DNA of 64,000 nt from Astrocystis sublimbata (taxonomy: Eukaryota; Ascomycota; Sordariomycetes; Xylariales; Xylariaceae), in contig JAJNNY010000019.1 in assembly GCA_022453515.1 (NCBI GenBank), positions 186,001 to 250,000 on the forward strand, given 5' to 3'. The notes below the pieces were generated by a model that searched no databases, was not told the origin of the DNA, and saw only the letters and a list, made by a program, of their open reading frames with translations. Both the position numbers and the translations under genes were made by a program. Positions within the stretch are counted from its first letter, which is position 1; each line of letters opens with the position of its first letter. Below, piece after piece: positions 24,266 to 39,060 of this stretch.

Positions 24266-27200
24266 TGGTTTGCTACACAAGCAAGGACCAACCAGTTATA
24301 ATCCACGCCAATGGTATGGGTCCCAGCAGCCACCAGAACCCATGAAACTGGTCCGCCCACCCTTCTCGAAGCATGTCATGTCGAGGCATATATGTTCGAT
24401 TAATAAGGTTCTCACGCCAAGAGCACCAGCATTCTTGCTTCGGTAAACCATCATAGTGCGACAGTTTGGGAGGAAATTCCCAACCCACATTAAAAAGTCC
24501 TTACTTCCCTCTCTGGTTCCTAGGTATACTCTAGTAGTTGCTCCAAAAATATCTGCCCCATCCGAAGCTTTTGTGACAAGATAAACCTATATCCACCCCA
24601 AACTATAGATCTAGTTTCATAGTATATACCGACCTACTGGAATGTAGTCACAATGGTACGATACCATCCGAAAACACAAACTCTGGCGCTTTCCACCCCA
24701 AGCAACGACGAGAGAGTATCGTGTACTCGTATTCAGGTGCCTCCCGGTTCTATGCTGCTGTTTATTGAAATGGTTCGCGACATGGGGATCTTGGTTAAAG
24801 TCCGGCACTCTCCGGAGGATGGACTCGGACACTAGCAGCTCGTCTAAGTAGTATGCCGCCAACCTACATTGCAGGCATTATACCTTAGGTAGCCAGTGCA
24901 TATGACCCATTGTCGTTCAGAATGATGAAGCCATATAAACCGCAAGCTATTGAGGCGCAGCATTTACGAGCAACCAGTAGCATTCGCAAACAGAAATACA
25001 TTGGTGCATCCTCTGGTTCATGGTGGGCACCCCTTCGATGTCCCGCGAGCAGAGAAGGCCGCAAGTCCTACCTAGGTTTTGGATGCTAAGGCAGGGTAAC
25101 CTCATTTCCTCAGAAAGAACCCGGCACGCTGACCTGGATTCTGAAACCTACTGAGTCTGTAAGTCAGCAAATATCGCGTGGCAGTAATCACATCTTCGCT
25201 CAGCTTTCAAGGGTCCTCTGACATATAGGCATGGCATGGCATTGGGTGTTCTTTCCGGGAGGATTCCCTGGGGAAAATGGGGGCAACGGGACCTCCTATT
25301 GATCGCTATTGTGAGATTTTGGGATAGGCTATCTATTAATTGCGATAAGCCTTATGACCCCCCGCTTGTTCAGGTAGTGTATGTTTGTTGATGTTCTGCG
25401 CAAAAATCTACCTACCTGACTACCTTGCACCTAGTTAGGTAGTCGTCAGCGTCGGGTACCTCGTAGGGCGGCGGGGGTTTTCCAAGCCTCTTGAGGCTGT
25501 TAGCTACCCCTTTAGGAAAATCAAGGTAAATAGGTACCTGGACCTGAATATTCTCCAGTCATCCCCCCCTAACCCATTCCACACACACACGATAATCCAT
25601 GTACTGTATGATTTTCACTTCGTACAGTAGATGGACTGTGAAACAGACGACATCATTCCATTCGACGCTAGCTACGGTGTTTACTGCACAGTCCATCATT
25701 TATACAGTGACATTGATGACTTACTTCAATGTCGCCTTGCATCATATGGATGCAGCCGAGACAAGCTTCACCGCGTGCGCGGCCCATTCGATATGGAGCG
25801 CGATAAGTCCCGAGGTCGAAACTCTTATTTCGGGCTCTGCGTCTAGAAACGGTCATATCTTGCGCCGACATCGAACTTTGAGGTACAACAAGTGTCATGG
25901 CCGTTGACTCATTCATTTGGTACTATCACCGCCAACTCTTGGCTTCGAGAAAAAAGCAAAGTGAAAGAAAAGAACTACTGGCTCCGGCTAGCTCGGGGGA
26001 TACTTAGCACGTGTGCACATACAAGATTCGTCGAAAGTTGCCTAGACATGCGAACTAAAGACCTGATCTTTTGCCATTTCTTGATGTTGTCGCGCCCATT
26101 CCACGGTAGTGACTTGAGCTCTGTCTGCGTCCATGAAAGCGAAACGGTCCAGGGTCTGTCTACAAGCGCCCGTTTTGGGTACTTTTGGGGATGTGTATCC
26201 GGTTCTAGCAACGGCTCGCAGCTTCTTCCCGCAATCGGGGAACAACGTGGTCTGGGATGATTCAGTTACCGTCCCCTTGGTCTGGGTTCGTGCCAAGACA
26301 CCCATCCCGTCCCCCGTCTCACGGCCCTGGCCGCCTGCTGACATTTCACCAACATCATTGTCCCCTTTCCTGCTGCCAGCACACCGCAAAGGGTTCCAAT
26401 ATGGGAAAATAAGAAGTTTACGTACGCACTAACCCCTGTCACTCTGAGCAGCCGGCTATCTAGATAGGGCGCACGTCAGAATGATGCAGTCTAGGTACCT
26501 ATCCATATACTATGTAGGCGACAGCAGGTGGTTACGTGGATATGCATGTATCTTATACACTTCGAAGCATATTCGACCTGCAAATATTCAAGTTCAACAG
26601 TTCCTCTACCGTAGGTACCCGTAAACTCTCGTGGATGACATCTCACGCGTGCTCAAAGAAGCATGGATTGAAGAAGCCTGTTTACTGACTTGCCTCGAAC
26701 CGTTCATCATCCTATACACGTGTTATGGCCTACGAGTACGTCTTACGGGGTCTCGTAGGGCTGAGATGACCTTACTAAGTAGAGAGAAAGTGCTGCCAAG
26801 ACTTTGTCATTCCCCTTTGCAGAGTGCAATTCACGAGACTTAGCAGTGCGACCAACGAAGCAAGGGGACGGATGTTGCTACCTTTCCAATGCAATTTTCA
26901 ACCCAGTGACCAAAGTGTAAATAGTTCATTGGCTACCTATTGTGCAATTGTCGGGCTCTGAAGTGCAGGTGTATGACGGATCAGGTATCGCCATTTCGGT
27001 GGTCATGCGGTGTGGTTTTCAGAGAACTTGTCCACGCGGCCCGCCTTGTCGGCGATGGAAATCCAAATCCCTACCGTGGTTAAATCCGAAATAAGTTTCT
27101 CCGTTGGGTAAGTCAATCTATGGACCGAGCGAGCGCCCCGGCAGGGTGGTACTGGAAATCGCGATTTCTTGCCCTTGCTTTTCCTCTTTGGGGTAGATAC

Positions 27201-28026
27201 TATCCGAGCATACGACTGTTGGGCCGACAAAAGTTCCATTCGACATCTGACTCCCCTGATCTTGGTCGCAATGGCGCCATCCTGCCCTTCTGGCGGTCTG
27301 CTCATTGCCGTGCATATGGAACAGAGCCCGTTGAGGGGTGACTGGAATCCCGACGCATTGATACCTCCCTGTCGTGTGTATACTTAGTACACTTAGTATG
27401 TGCTGTGGACAGGTGCGCGGGTTTGGGATGTGACAGTGAAGCTGTGCATACATGCCTAGATCGATTGCCACGATACCTACTAGTAGCAGGCAAGCAAGCA
27501 GCCCTGAGGGACACTAACTGAGAATCGTGCCATATCCCGCTGGGCACTTCTAGCGTACACCTGATAGCAATCTGTGATTCTTGGCGAGCCGTGTTGCCGT
27601 GCCCGAAAATGAGTCTCATTTGCCAGCTTGGACTTAGAGTGCACCTACCTGCACTACAATTAAGTGCCCGCAAGCCGTCTGTCAAGTCAAGCCGTCAGCC
27701 CGCTCTCTTCGGGGTCCCCGTGCCCGGATGCGTCATAGGGGGCTGGCTGATAGGGCTGAACTGGAGAATGTGCAAATGAAGCCGCCAATAAGACTACCAT
27801 AATGTCTAGCCCATAGCTCTGTCTACCGCGTAATAGTACAGCCAATGCTGCCTGCAGTACAGCCGAATACATTCATGTATATTGCTACCAGCCTCCTTTT
27901 GATTGTCATCATCAAGTGCCACAGATCAAACCGGCGTGGGTTTGTCGTGCGTTTACGTATAGCTGCATAGCTCAGCTGTAAGTGCCTTGCTGAGGTAGAA
28001 CAGGCTCTCAGAACAACACATCAGCA

Positions 28027-28027
28027 G

Positions 28028-28060
<33 letters not shown>
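28027..28060. repeat. (ATCA)8 microsatellite
   Basis: About eight uninterrupted four-base units. Confidence 0.9.
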
Positions 28061-28062
<2 letters not shown>

Positions 28063-30048
28063 TGGGGGGAGCCGCAATTCCGCGCCTCCCGTTCCAGGCA
28101 TGCCAGGGCCACGCCGAGAATCGCCTAGGAGTACCTATGTACTGTATGTACTTGCAGGTGGTAGATATGGCAGCGCTGGCAGCGCTGGCAATGGGTACCT
28201 TATTCACGTGCTATTGCCATTGCGAGTCCGCTGGTACAGTACCGTACGAGTACGACGAGTGGAATGGCGCGATTGGTAAAACCGGGCGACCCAGACGACA
28301 CCAAAAACCAAAAGTACATTTTGTGCCCATGTCACGGTTGACGGAGCCAATCAGGCTGATCCACAATCATACATGTATCCAAGAATCAAAAAACATCTCC
28401 AATCCCTTACAAGTAAGTCAATTGACACGCCCCACGTGACTGGTTCCGGTAACGGCATCCATGGTGCAGCAATGTTGCTCAAGTCAATGCCATGCCAGAT
28501 CGGAATCTTTATTCGGCAACCCTGCGTCGGCAACGAGAGATACCCCGTACCCGTTTCTGCCCATCCGGAGCCTTTGCGACCACGCGGACTTTAGCCTTGT
28601 CATATCGCAAAACAAAGGTCAATTTCTCGCACACTCCTGCCTCGAATACGCAGGACACCAACGATTCAGGCCGTGAAAAGCCATAGTCCGGCATTGTAGC
28701 ATAGGGCCTTTTAGCCTCGCCGTGGTATGCCTCGCCTATAGGCTGCGTCTATGGAATATACAATGTTTAAAGCCGGTCGCTTGGGTACTTGGACCGATGC
28801 AGGACCTGGCTCGCCTGGTACGCTTTGATAACAACTTGGAACTCCATAGACCAAAATCGCCGAGAAGAACAATATCGTACTCGTATGCTTGACCCGCGAC
28901 GCACAGTGCTTTACTAAACGAATGATGATCTCCACGTTGACTCTAGGCATACATCATCCAATCACACAATTTGCTGAGGTTCAATCAGATAATGTTCCAA
29001 GTGTATCTTCTGAGCAGAAGATCTGGGGTCGTGCCGAATCTTGGCAGGGAGGCTCTGCTAGGTAGACCTAGTGTGCATGTGTAAGTGAGTAGGTACCTGC
29101 CTACCCACCTCCTCTGGAGGCGAGGTAGTATACTACATGTATGTTAGTGCCCTGTAAGTATTCGACATGTCCAATTCGACAGATGAATAGAAGTACCTAT
29201 AGGTAGGTATGGTGGGCAGCCTGAGCAGACTTGATTACCAATGCACCCGGCCAAGCCCGGCTGCAAATGGACGGAGGAGCAGCATGAGCTGGCCACCGTC
29301 CACACTGTACTACTCACTGCATCTGTGGTTGTCTGGCAATCTGGGTCTGCTTTAGGCAGCCGGAGAGCTGTCAATGTGAAGCCTTTGGTTCAGACTACTG
29401 TGTTGAACTTTGGTGAATTTGAGTGTTCGAAACGGCGGGTTGCCATTGGTCGTATATCGCTTGGCTCGTTCTTCAGCCCAATGGAAGGTCAGTCACTGAC
29501 TCACTGTGTTGGCGCAAAGAGTACGTACCGAGGTCTCCTGTCGTGAAACCACGAACAGCCAAGGGCTGCAGGAGGCTGGCTGCAGGAAACTACCAGGCAG
29601 AGCGTCACGGCGCAGTAGGGCCAGAGGCATGTCCTCACATGGCTCGACGCATGGTCTCCAGATACAGTATGGGGTTGCGGAAATCAGTACTTTCGGAATG
29701 GATGGAGATTGCATGGAGAGAGGAGGGAAGCTTGCAGTACCTAGGGTTCTGAGCATCTAGTGGGGACGTGCCGGGGTCGAGGGCTGCTCGGGTTGGCCAA
29801 CTAGAGGTCGAGGGATGCGACAGGGGGGCCGACAAGCTTTCTTTAGCGGCGAGGCACAGCACAGAAGACCCCGAGTCCACCGCCCTTTGCAAGGATCTTG
29901 CTCACTTTCGTCCGCATCTTGTGTGAGAGACTGGCGGTCGACGCTTGTGGGCTGCTGTGGGGCTGCCCGCGCTTCCCCACCTCGCCCCACCCTGCCACAC
30001 ACCAGAGGCAGGCCCGCAGGGTGCTCGGGTGGCAGGGTGGCAGGACTA

Positions 30049-30070
30049 CGAGTAGGCAAGTGCCTACTCG
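30049..30070. repeat. 10-bp inverted repeat with 2-nt spacer
   Basis: CGAGTAGGCA and TGCCTACTCG are perfect reverse complements separated by AG. The arms contain a TACTCG motif core common in this window. Confidence 0.8.
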
Positions 30071-32419
30071 AGTGCGGACAGACATCACCAATTTCATCCG
30101 AAGACCACTCCACATCCTATCCAACATGCACGCGGCATCCGCCCAACGGGGCAACTGGCGAGCTGGCTCGACTGACTATTCTCCCAACCGCATCCCTGGA
30201 CAGCATCCCAAACGCACCTTGTGGCCATACTGCATGCAATATGCCTATCTAGGCACGCTACACATGTCGCAGATGCACGTAGGTTAGACGTATCCGTGCC
30301 TGTGAGACAATATGCAGCTCGGTTTTAGTCCAGGCCCGTTCCATCGCCGCATCCCTTCATGCACCACCTTGATCGATGATACGCGCTGCAGATGAGCCAC
30401 GCAACGGCCTGCAATTCCTTCGCGCCCTATGTATGTACAGTACATGCTGAACTGGGACATGTCGACTGCTGCTTGATCTACAGTACAGCTTGGCTGCATC
30501 CGCTGCAACGCGCATCGCAGTCCGTGTAGACAATTTCCGCAACTCTGTGTCCGCAACCATCTAGAAGCTCATGCAAGATCCGCACCGGTTCATCACGAGA
30601 CATCGATGCATACCGCCTTTACACCTTGCCAAGTCGTCTTTGCCTGATATTCGCTCGGAGTTGGACTTCGCCACGCAGCAAAGCAGCACGGCCAGGTGAG
30701 AGTGATTGCATATACCATGCCGTTGCTGCATAGGATTACGATGTTGGCATGTAAACACGGCATCCGACGACATCTTCTACACTACGCGTAATTGCGCTCC
30801 GCTGTGCCTTACAAGCCGAAACTCGGAATAGCGGCCGATGCGGCCTTCTCTCGCCTTGAGGTGGGTCAGTAGGTAGCACGAACCTTTATCACAGCTCGCC
30901 AGATTGCACTCACAAGTTTCCTCGGTGGTTCCGACTAAGACACCATTCCCTGCTCATCTTCGCTTTCCTCGACCATGAATTTCATGAATTTCGTTGACGA
31001 CTGTTCTCTGAGCTTCCTACACAGATCTAGCATCGTTCATGCTGATTCCTTTCCTGCTGCCGTCCTACGTCACTGACTATGTGTATCGATGTTGAAGAGC
31101 CTCTTACTTACTCCATACATACTACGTAACGTTAGCGTGATATAAACCTATTTCGACGGGATCTTATGGCAAATCCTCACGAGATCACGATAACAACACA
31201 CTATCTTCAATTCTAGCACTATCCCACGGACATATCAGTCTCCTCATATTGTTTCTTGTCTTTCCGTCGTTGCAAAGGCAGCTAATGATGTTTGCGTGGC
31301 GCAAAACCCGTCTCTTATGTCATTGCAAACCATTAGATACCCGGTATGCCCGGTGTGGGTTCTCCGGGGCGCCCCTGCTACATTCCTCCAACATCAAGGA
31401 TGAGAGCTGGTGACCCAAAGTAAGTATCAGGAGGAACAAGATTTCTCCATACATTGGAGTTTGCAAGACACGTTGATCGTGGTATGGCCGTCTTCCTTTC
31501 CATCCTTTCATCGATCATCTTCAACTACCGCGAGTCCCATCCATATCGACATTCGCAGAGAAGCTGCTGTGAAGTACAACAGGGTCCGCCGAGGCTTACT
31601 GCTTACATGCACGCAATGTCTGACACCAACTGCCGGTAAGCTCCCCAGATCCCCGGGAATGTTTGGTTACCGCAAGACATGGGCCGTCAACGGCTACCTA
31701 TGTGAAAGTTCCTCGGAACCTTCGGAGCCCAATTGGTGTCCTCCTTGCGATAGAGGGCTTCTTTCCGACGTCGATCCTCGCACACAAGTTATTGTCCAGA
31801 CCAGGGGCACGAAGCACCTGACGTGAAGTAGTCCAGACTAACATTTTTAGATTTCCTACTCCAGAAGCAATGGGCGTGTTGGTAGACCGCGTCGTTCGGC
31901 CAACAAATCAAAGAATTCAAGAACTGCTTAAAGAGTAAACATCTAATTAACTAGATCTATGATGCACACTTCCATGAATGCATCTAGCACATGGTCTTAA
32001 TGCAAGCCACAAGGCTGCATAGCTTTTCAACTTCCGTCCCACAAAGCACAGCAGATACGCAGTACTTGGAAGTAAGTAGATATCTACATGTAGTCAGCTT
32101 CACAGAATCCAAAGCGGACACTGTGCCAGCACTACAGTACTTATCAGACCCCATTGCCCACGGCACATTGACTTCAAGAAAAGCCCTCCTCGGTCCTCCA
32201 TGATGTGGGCAACACTGGAATGGAATGTATCGTGAACGCCATGGGCTTTCGCAGTAAGCAGTAGCTGTGTCCAGTATTGACCACTCACTTGCCTCACTTG
32301 CCTTTCTCATGTTTCCTGTCTAGAAGCAAGTCGATTCTGGGGCCGCTCCACGGAACAGGGAAGTGTTCCTTCTCGTCTCTTCTGCTCGTCTCTCACACCC
32401 GTCTATTGAGATAGTGGCG

Positions 32420-32540
32420 AGCCTGTGCGAAAAATAGATGAGACTGGTCGTCAGTATCTCAGGTGCTGCCAGAAGTGCCCACTCCACTGTCGATCACTAA
32501 AGGTACTGAGCAACCGTCTCATCTATTTTTCGCACAGGCT
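32420..32540. repeat. perfect 25-bp inverted repeat with 71-nt loop
   Basis: The left arm 32420-32444 (starting AGCCTGTGCGAAAAATAG) and right arm 32516-32540 (ending TTTTTCGCACAGGCT) are exact reverse complements over 25 bases with no mismatch. A further three base pairs can form after a bulge. The loop is 71 nt and contains no ORF. A transcript would form a stable hairpin. It could be a microRNA-like precursor, a short foldback element or a chance survivor of a duplication. No flanking target-site duplication is evident. Confidence 0.9.
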
Positions 32541-35500
32541 TGACTGGCATTCATGTCCCCGGTTCAAACTGCAGGGATGTCGGGCGTTCGAGAATCTCTG
32601 CCTCAACAGGGATGACACCCTCGACACCCTCAACACCCCACCTCACTCTTATTGGGCCCCCCATTCCCTTGGACGGACTAAGCCACTTTTGTACTTATGA
32701 GATCCGTAGCTTCAGACACTTTTGGCGGACAGAGCCAGGCTCGCCAGGCAGCAACTTCAGCTTCCCACCCGCCCTCGCCGCCTCGGCCGCCTACCCTCAA
32801 GTGAGTGTGGCGAGTGTGGCAGCATGACCCTTCCTGCAGACATGACCTTGCCTGTCAATTGAAACAAGCCCATGTTAATAAACCTACTGGTATAACAGGT
32901 ACACTCCGTGGACTCCCGAGGTCATCTGTCGACCGAGATTCCGGATTGCGAGCCGAGTCGGTATAAAGTGCTTGGGCAGTAGGTAGCATGGCGAGGCTCT
33001 GTATAGCTTATCATTGAGAAATTCGCTCAGTGAAGTAGATAGTAGATTCCAAAGCTAAGGGTCTTCAGGCTCATGTGATTGATGCCTCACGGATTCTCAA
33101 TCCTATCACCCACCACCTCTCAGAGGTTGCGCAAAGACGTCGTTCGACAATTTCACTCTGTGGCGTTTCCGGCCTCCTTGTCGTCGAGCCGTGGGCCGTG
33201 GCCCATCCGAAGAATGCACGTGTTGATGCCGTATTAAGTAAGAACTTAATCAACAATTGCCTGCCGGGCTCCGTGTGCAACTTCGTCATGATGCTGGCCC
33301 ATTATCAATACGCATACAGTACATGTACTACCTACTAATACTGCTTTAATCCAGACGGTAATTGCTCCTTCTCTTTGTTATCATACCATGGATGTGATCA
33401 TAGGTCTGTCCAATACCTAAGGCAGACCAGTATCTTGGCAATCTGCCAAGTTGCTCAGATGTGACTGCTCTGGAGAGACGTGTTGACAATATCGCGTGTT
33501 TTTTGTGAAAGGTCGGTGGTACCCTGGCGCGCGCAACATCATGCCAAACTGCCAAGGTGACATGAAAAAGGTCCCAGGCATCTATGAGGGGTCACAATTG
33601 CTACGCTGGACCCATGCGGAGCCATGTGTCGCATCACATCACATCGCATTACATTGTTCAACACTGTACATACTCTCGTCATGAGCAATTTCGTACCCAT
33701 TCCGCGTCACCGCTCTCTCGCTCCTGAATAAAGACTTCGGGTCCGATGGACCACGGTTCGAGGACCGGTCTACATCGAGAAACAGTTAGCATGTCGACAC
33801 TAGGGACAGAAGCATTGCAGATGATGCAACACGAATCCTTCGAACAGGTCTTCATACTCTTGTATCCATTTCAAGCCCCCAAGAACATATACGGGGGGCT
33901 AATTAGCGGCCCTTCTCCTTGGACCCAAACAATGTGTCGTACAGATGCACGCGGAGGTGGTTCAAAGACGAATCCGTTGAGCTCTTGAAAAAATTCTGGC
34001 TATACCATACATGACAACTACAATCCACGCTGTGTCTCAATCAGCTACCATTGGGGCACAGCCCAACATTACTCGGTGCCTCGCGGCTGAGAAAGATCAA
34101 TTTTAGTATGAGATTGTGAACTCAATGTTCATTGTGCCATGCAATAAGGCATATGATAACAATCGATAGCATGCTCAACTCTGTCTCGTAGTGAAAGAGA
34201 CCACCACGTGATGGTGATCTATCGGCCGAAACCCTAGACATATCCTCTGCGTGACGTGATGTTACACGGTATATGTTTACCAGGTAGGTTGCGGATCGAT
34301 TTTGGGGACAGGGAGAAAGACGTCCAATTCTCCAAATGTCCGAGACTGTGCGCGATCGTACAAGAGAACCTCGAAATTATTGAGTGACAAGGCTTCGGCG
34401 AAATCCGGTCTACACACAGTCATGATGGACGCGCCTTCGAGGCTGAATTGATGGAAACCGGCGACTACCTAGCTATCGGTGACACAGCAAGACACAACGA
34501 AAGACACTTTTACTTCTGATGTTCGGCATGCATGAGAGACCTGTGACTATCATCATGCATGTCTTGGGAAGACAAACAAAGGCTGACCAGGCGATCTGAT
34601 ACATGCATGCATAGAAACCCGCTAGAAACTCTGAATCGCTGCAAGGAAGTCAACCATCGATTTTTGTTTAGCGCAGGTAGCGAAAGTTTCTATGCTCAAA
34701 TTTTTGTCCTTTATTCCCTCGACTTATCGCCTTCTCTGCGTCAACCCGCACGTGATACATTCTTAGAAGTAGTTATCAGCTTCCTATTCAAATTGAGTTG
34801 CAATGAAGTTATAAGCTACTAGAGACAGCTGCAGGGTGACGCTTTATCATTGATGCCTTACCAGGATTTACAACGCCTCCTCGCCTCGCTCACAGTAGAC
34901 GTTCGAGATTCGATCTACAAGGGTTTACGACACCAATTGCACTCTTCAGCGATAATTATCAAGTCCCAATGAATTATACACTCGATTCCAAGTGCTAGCT
35001 CTTACCTATATCCGGTCATCTATGCATGCCAACCTCTGTCGATTGCCGCCTGTTCCAGAAAAAATGTCGCAGGTTGGGTACTTCCAGTGTACACAAGGCG
35101 GCTGTCCCATGACCACGGCGCCACTCTATCGGGGCACAACAAAAAGCAAAAGTAGGCATGATCAAAGCAAGACCACGTGGCACCCCATTTCGTCTAACCC
35201 GGCCGACTGGATGTGTCGATAATTGAATGATAATATGACAAAGCGAATACTCGGAGTCTCGGATCACCCTTCCCCTTTGAGCGTTGATTTGGCTAGTATT
35301 GCTGCCTCCCCTCAAGGACGCACCAAGACACGGAGATGGCTGGCCAGATCGTTTACATACATACAATCGCAATGGAACCAAGCAGCATTCTCGATCTCGC
35401 CTTTTGACTGTCTTTGTCCTCACTCTTGTGGAGCGATGCGATGAATAGGATGGAAGGCTAAGCGAGAGCAGAAGCTAGTGTGTGAGCAAATAGACGAATG

Positions 35501-38500
35501 GGACGTGTCGTTGCATCGCTGTGGCCCAGAGAGTTAGAAACTCAAGATAAAGAACCCTGAACTGAAATTGTGCATTCTGGCCAGTTACGTTCGCTCTACA
35601 GACGAGAGCAATCCACGGCGTCGTAGTCACAGTGGTACTATCATTCCGATGTGTAACCCCAATTTCAGCATTGTTGGAGAATACTCCCTTGAAAAGGAAC
35701 GCGCAAGAGGCGTTGGCTATCTTTTTCCAGATTTCTTACTGCAGAGTCAATTCTCAAACCTACCAGGGCGGGTGGGCACAGTGACGGCTTGCTCGGTTCG
35801 ATATCCTCATCGTCTGTCCCAGTGCAATGCGCCGACAAGCTGTATACGCGAGGCAATTATGACGAAAACGGGAGTCAGACCGAGAGTCAGTTTGTACACG
35901 TATCTTGATGCAACTGACTATAGCTGAGCATTGCTGCCATGTGTAGTGAAGTTTATCTGAAGTTCCGGAAACGGGTGATTGCGAAAAGCACTGAATATGA
36001 GAATAGCGTCATTTGCAGTACAGGCCCTTGCTGCCAGGACTGGATAGAGATAGATAGCTTGCGAAGCACCCGTCTAGCCCAGCTCAGCCTATCTCTCTGT
36101 TGTGACACGGTCTATCGCCCCGGTACAGTACTGAGTAGATTGCCCAGGTGCCGTCTACACATCAACCTGGAACTTGAGTATAGTACGCACGACATGGTTG
36201 ATCCAGCTCTTCCCATATCCGGATCTTCGCGATCCCTTCCAGAACAGGCAATCGCAATTCAATGACAGAGGTGCACCATGACACTCTAGCTTGATTTTAT
36301 GCATTAGAAAGCTTGAGAGCGCACATGAATGAAGTGAAGTGATGCTACTTGCTCAGTACATTCGATCGTATCGTAGGGTGATCCAATGATACGATTGGGG
36401 CGCCGGCGTGGGCCAGTCGAGACCTTACCCAGCGGTCACTGACGTTATAGGGCGAGCCGAGTGGCTTGCGATATTGGTCTAGTCCCAATTAGATGAACAT
36501 CTCGGCATGAGTTCCGTGGGTTTTGTGTGTATTGTCACTACTGCAGCCCCTGATGAATTCCACATCAAGCTGTTTCTTTCTTTATGAGAGGAAAATATCA
36601 TTGGCCAGGGCGGAGTTACTGAAGGATGGAATAGTTGACCAGTGTACTCGGTAGAGCGAATCTGCCACATCACGGTGGTGACATATCATTTGCAGTAACG
36701 CACTTGGCATCACGCGCCTCCACAAGGGTGGTTAAGCTTGGGGGGTAAATACAGGATCCTTGTTGTCTTGATGGGATGCGTTGAGGAATGATGGCGGAGC
36801 GACTGGGGGTGCTGTAAAGCAGATGACAATGTCTTGTTCTATAACTATTCTAGGACATCTAATAGCGTAGGATTGATATAGACGGGCCATGAACATGTAT
36901 AATACCAACTTTGCTATGAAAGACGACAAGCAAGGAGACTGGGAGGTTGAAAATGCCCCCCAAACTTACTCGGTCCAAGAATAGCCAAGTAGCGTGGGTT
37001 GGAACTTATGGCGATGCTACCCCTCGTGATCCTGTGCTAATTGATATCACACCCCTTCCGAACCGAGCCCGCATGACTTTCGGCACCGAGGTTTGCCATA
37101 CCGCTTCGTCGTCGATCTAGGTAGTTGTGGGAGGAGCAAGTATATAATTAATCACCAACGAGAATTCGTCTCAACATGGAATTCTTAAAGGAGTGGTATT
37201 CATGCACGTCAATATTTTTAGCCAGCAGGAAGTGATATGTTGTTGAAAAGGGGTAGGTAATAGTTCCATGCACGAGGCCAAACCCGGATTACGTAGAGCG
37301 ATAGGAACGAGCTGGACTCGGCATCGAAGCTAGAGGGGATTCGGGGACTGCACCATGCTCGCGTCAGCTGAATAGGTCGGTTCATCTTTAGATGATGCAT
37401 GCATTTAATCTCTTCAGCTAAACGAAGGATCGATGTGCTTCACAGAAAGAAAAAAAGAAAAATAAATGCATCAGACGAAACGGTGTTAGTGTTCCGCTCT
37501 ACCGGTAACCCACTCAGTCATTCCTACCGGCTCGCTTGGCGCTCTCCAAAACCGTTAACGAGTCGAAGTGGTGGCAGTGGCTGCGGTAAATTACAACATT
37601 GACAGCATGTCGCAGTAGATACTTCTGATAAGCTAAATATGGCCAAATAGATGCCAACTACGATAAAGTATGCTTTGGGTTTATTATGTATGGTCATTCA
37701 CAGCAAGACTCACTCGCTCCGGACTCCGACCCTGGAGTGGGACGAGTATTGTTTTTCAATGGGGAACCGAGGCGAATCGATATGCCCGCAACCGCAAGTT
37801 GCAGCTTTCAGCTTCTTCTGAGACGATCAATGCACCTCTCAGAGGGAGAGAAAGGGGGTAGAGGCCGGTTCTCGTATAGAACATCTGCAGAGTGCAGTTT
37901 GGGTCATAATGCAAAGAGGCTCTGCGCGGTTCGGACTCGTCGTATCAAATTAATAAGTAGCTTTTGGGCCACTGAGCCAGGGGATGTGATAATTGTATAC
38001 TTGACACTTGCGTGAGCTTCGTGACGGCCTGAACCAAGCCCGATGCACGGATGAATATAGTTAACTCACTTCGACGGATGTACTATGCGTGCGAGGTATA
38101 TTTGCATGGGCGTCTCCTGGGCCAAAATGAGATTTTGCGGTGATATTATCTTGTGTTTTGTTGCGATGCGGAAGCAAGCTCGCATGTACGCAAACTAGGG
38201 CTTGGATCAATGCTTCTCGGGTGCCATGTTCTCATACACTATCCATAACAACGTGAAGTCTTCAAGCAGAGGCTAGTACGTGACCAAAAACCTGCCGGTT
38301 AAGCTTTCCTTACTTAGGTATTAAGATCCGTGTTCATTCATAGGCTCCAATGTGAGGTCATCCAGGAACACATTCAGTCCTGAGAACCACGGCTTCAAGC
38401 TACGGGATACGCAATTCTCTAGTCGATAGACTACCGATGACGGAGCTATCAAGGGTGAAGTGATAACTACTGCCATTCCAACCCGACAAGACTGATCGTC

Positions 38501-39042
38501 AAAGGTTTACACAGTAGTTATAGCCACAACGGTAATATGCAGGAGCTGATGAGTACTATCACCACTCTATTAGAGGCGTGTCATATCCGAGAGTATTTGT
38601 TGCGTTTCGAGAAGCATGGGTAAGCCTCATACCGCATCTAACCGCCTCCCGTAGAACATTCGGGGGTGATAGATAGGTGCTATTACTCAAGTAAGCGATG
38701 CTGGACTAATCAAGACTCATCTCACCACCTTAGGAACGCAACGAATGGGGTAGGTGTCACAACAAGACACTTCTATTGAATGTCGCGAAGATCGACCCAA
38801 TAACACTGTAAATAGGTTACTCGAGCTCAGTAGCAGACATGGTGTCGACATTGCGTGGTGCCGAGTAGGACGGTCCTTCAATGCATCTCCATGTGCGATG
38901 CCATCGGACTTCGAGCCCACCCCTCACAGTATGCCATGCCAATAGTTTCGGAAAACACCAGCTCAAGTCTTCCAAATACCTAGTCGTGGATCTCGAGCAT
39001 CTGGTAAGGATGCATCGATAAGAGTCCTATTGCCGAGCTAGG

Positions 39043-39060
39043 GTATACGTATACGTATAC
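39043..39060. repeat. 18-bp palindrome (GTATAC)3
   Basis: Three tandem GTATAC units form a perfect palindrome. Confidence 0.9.
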
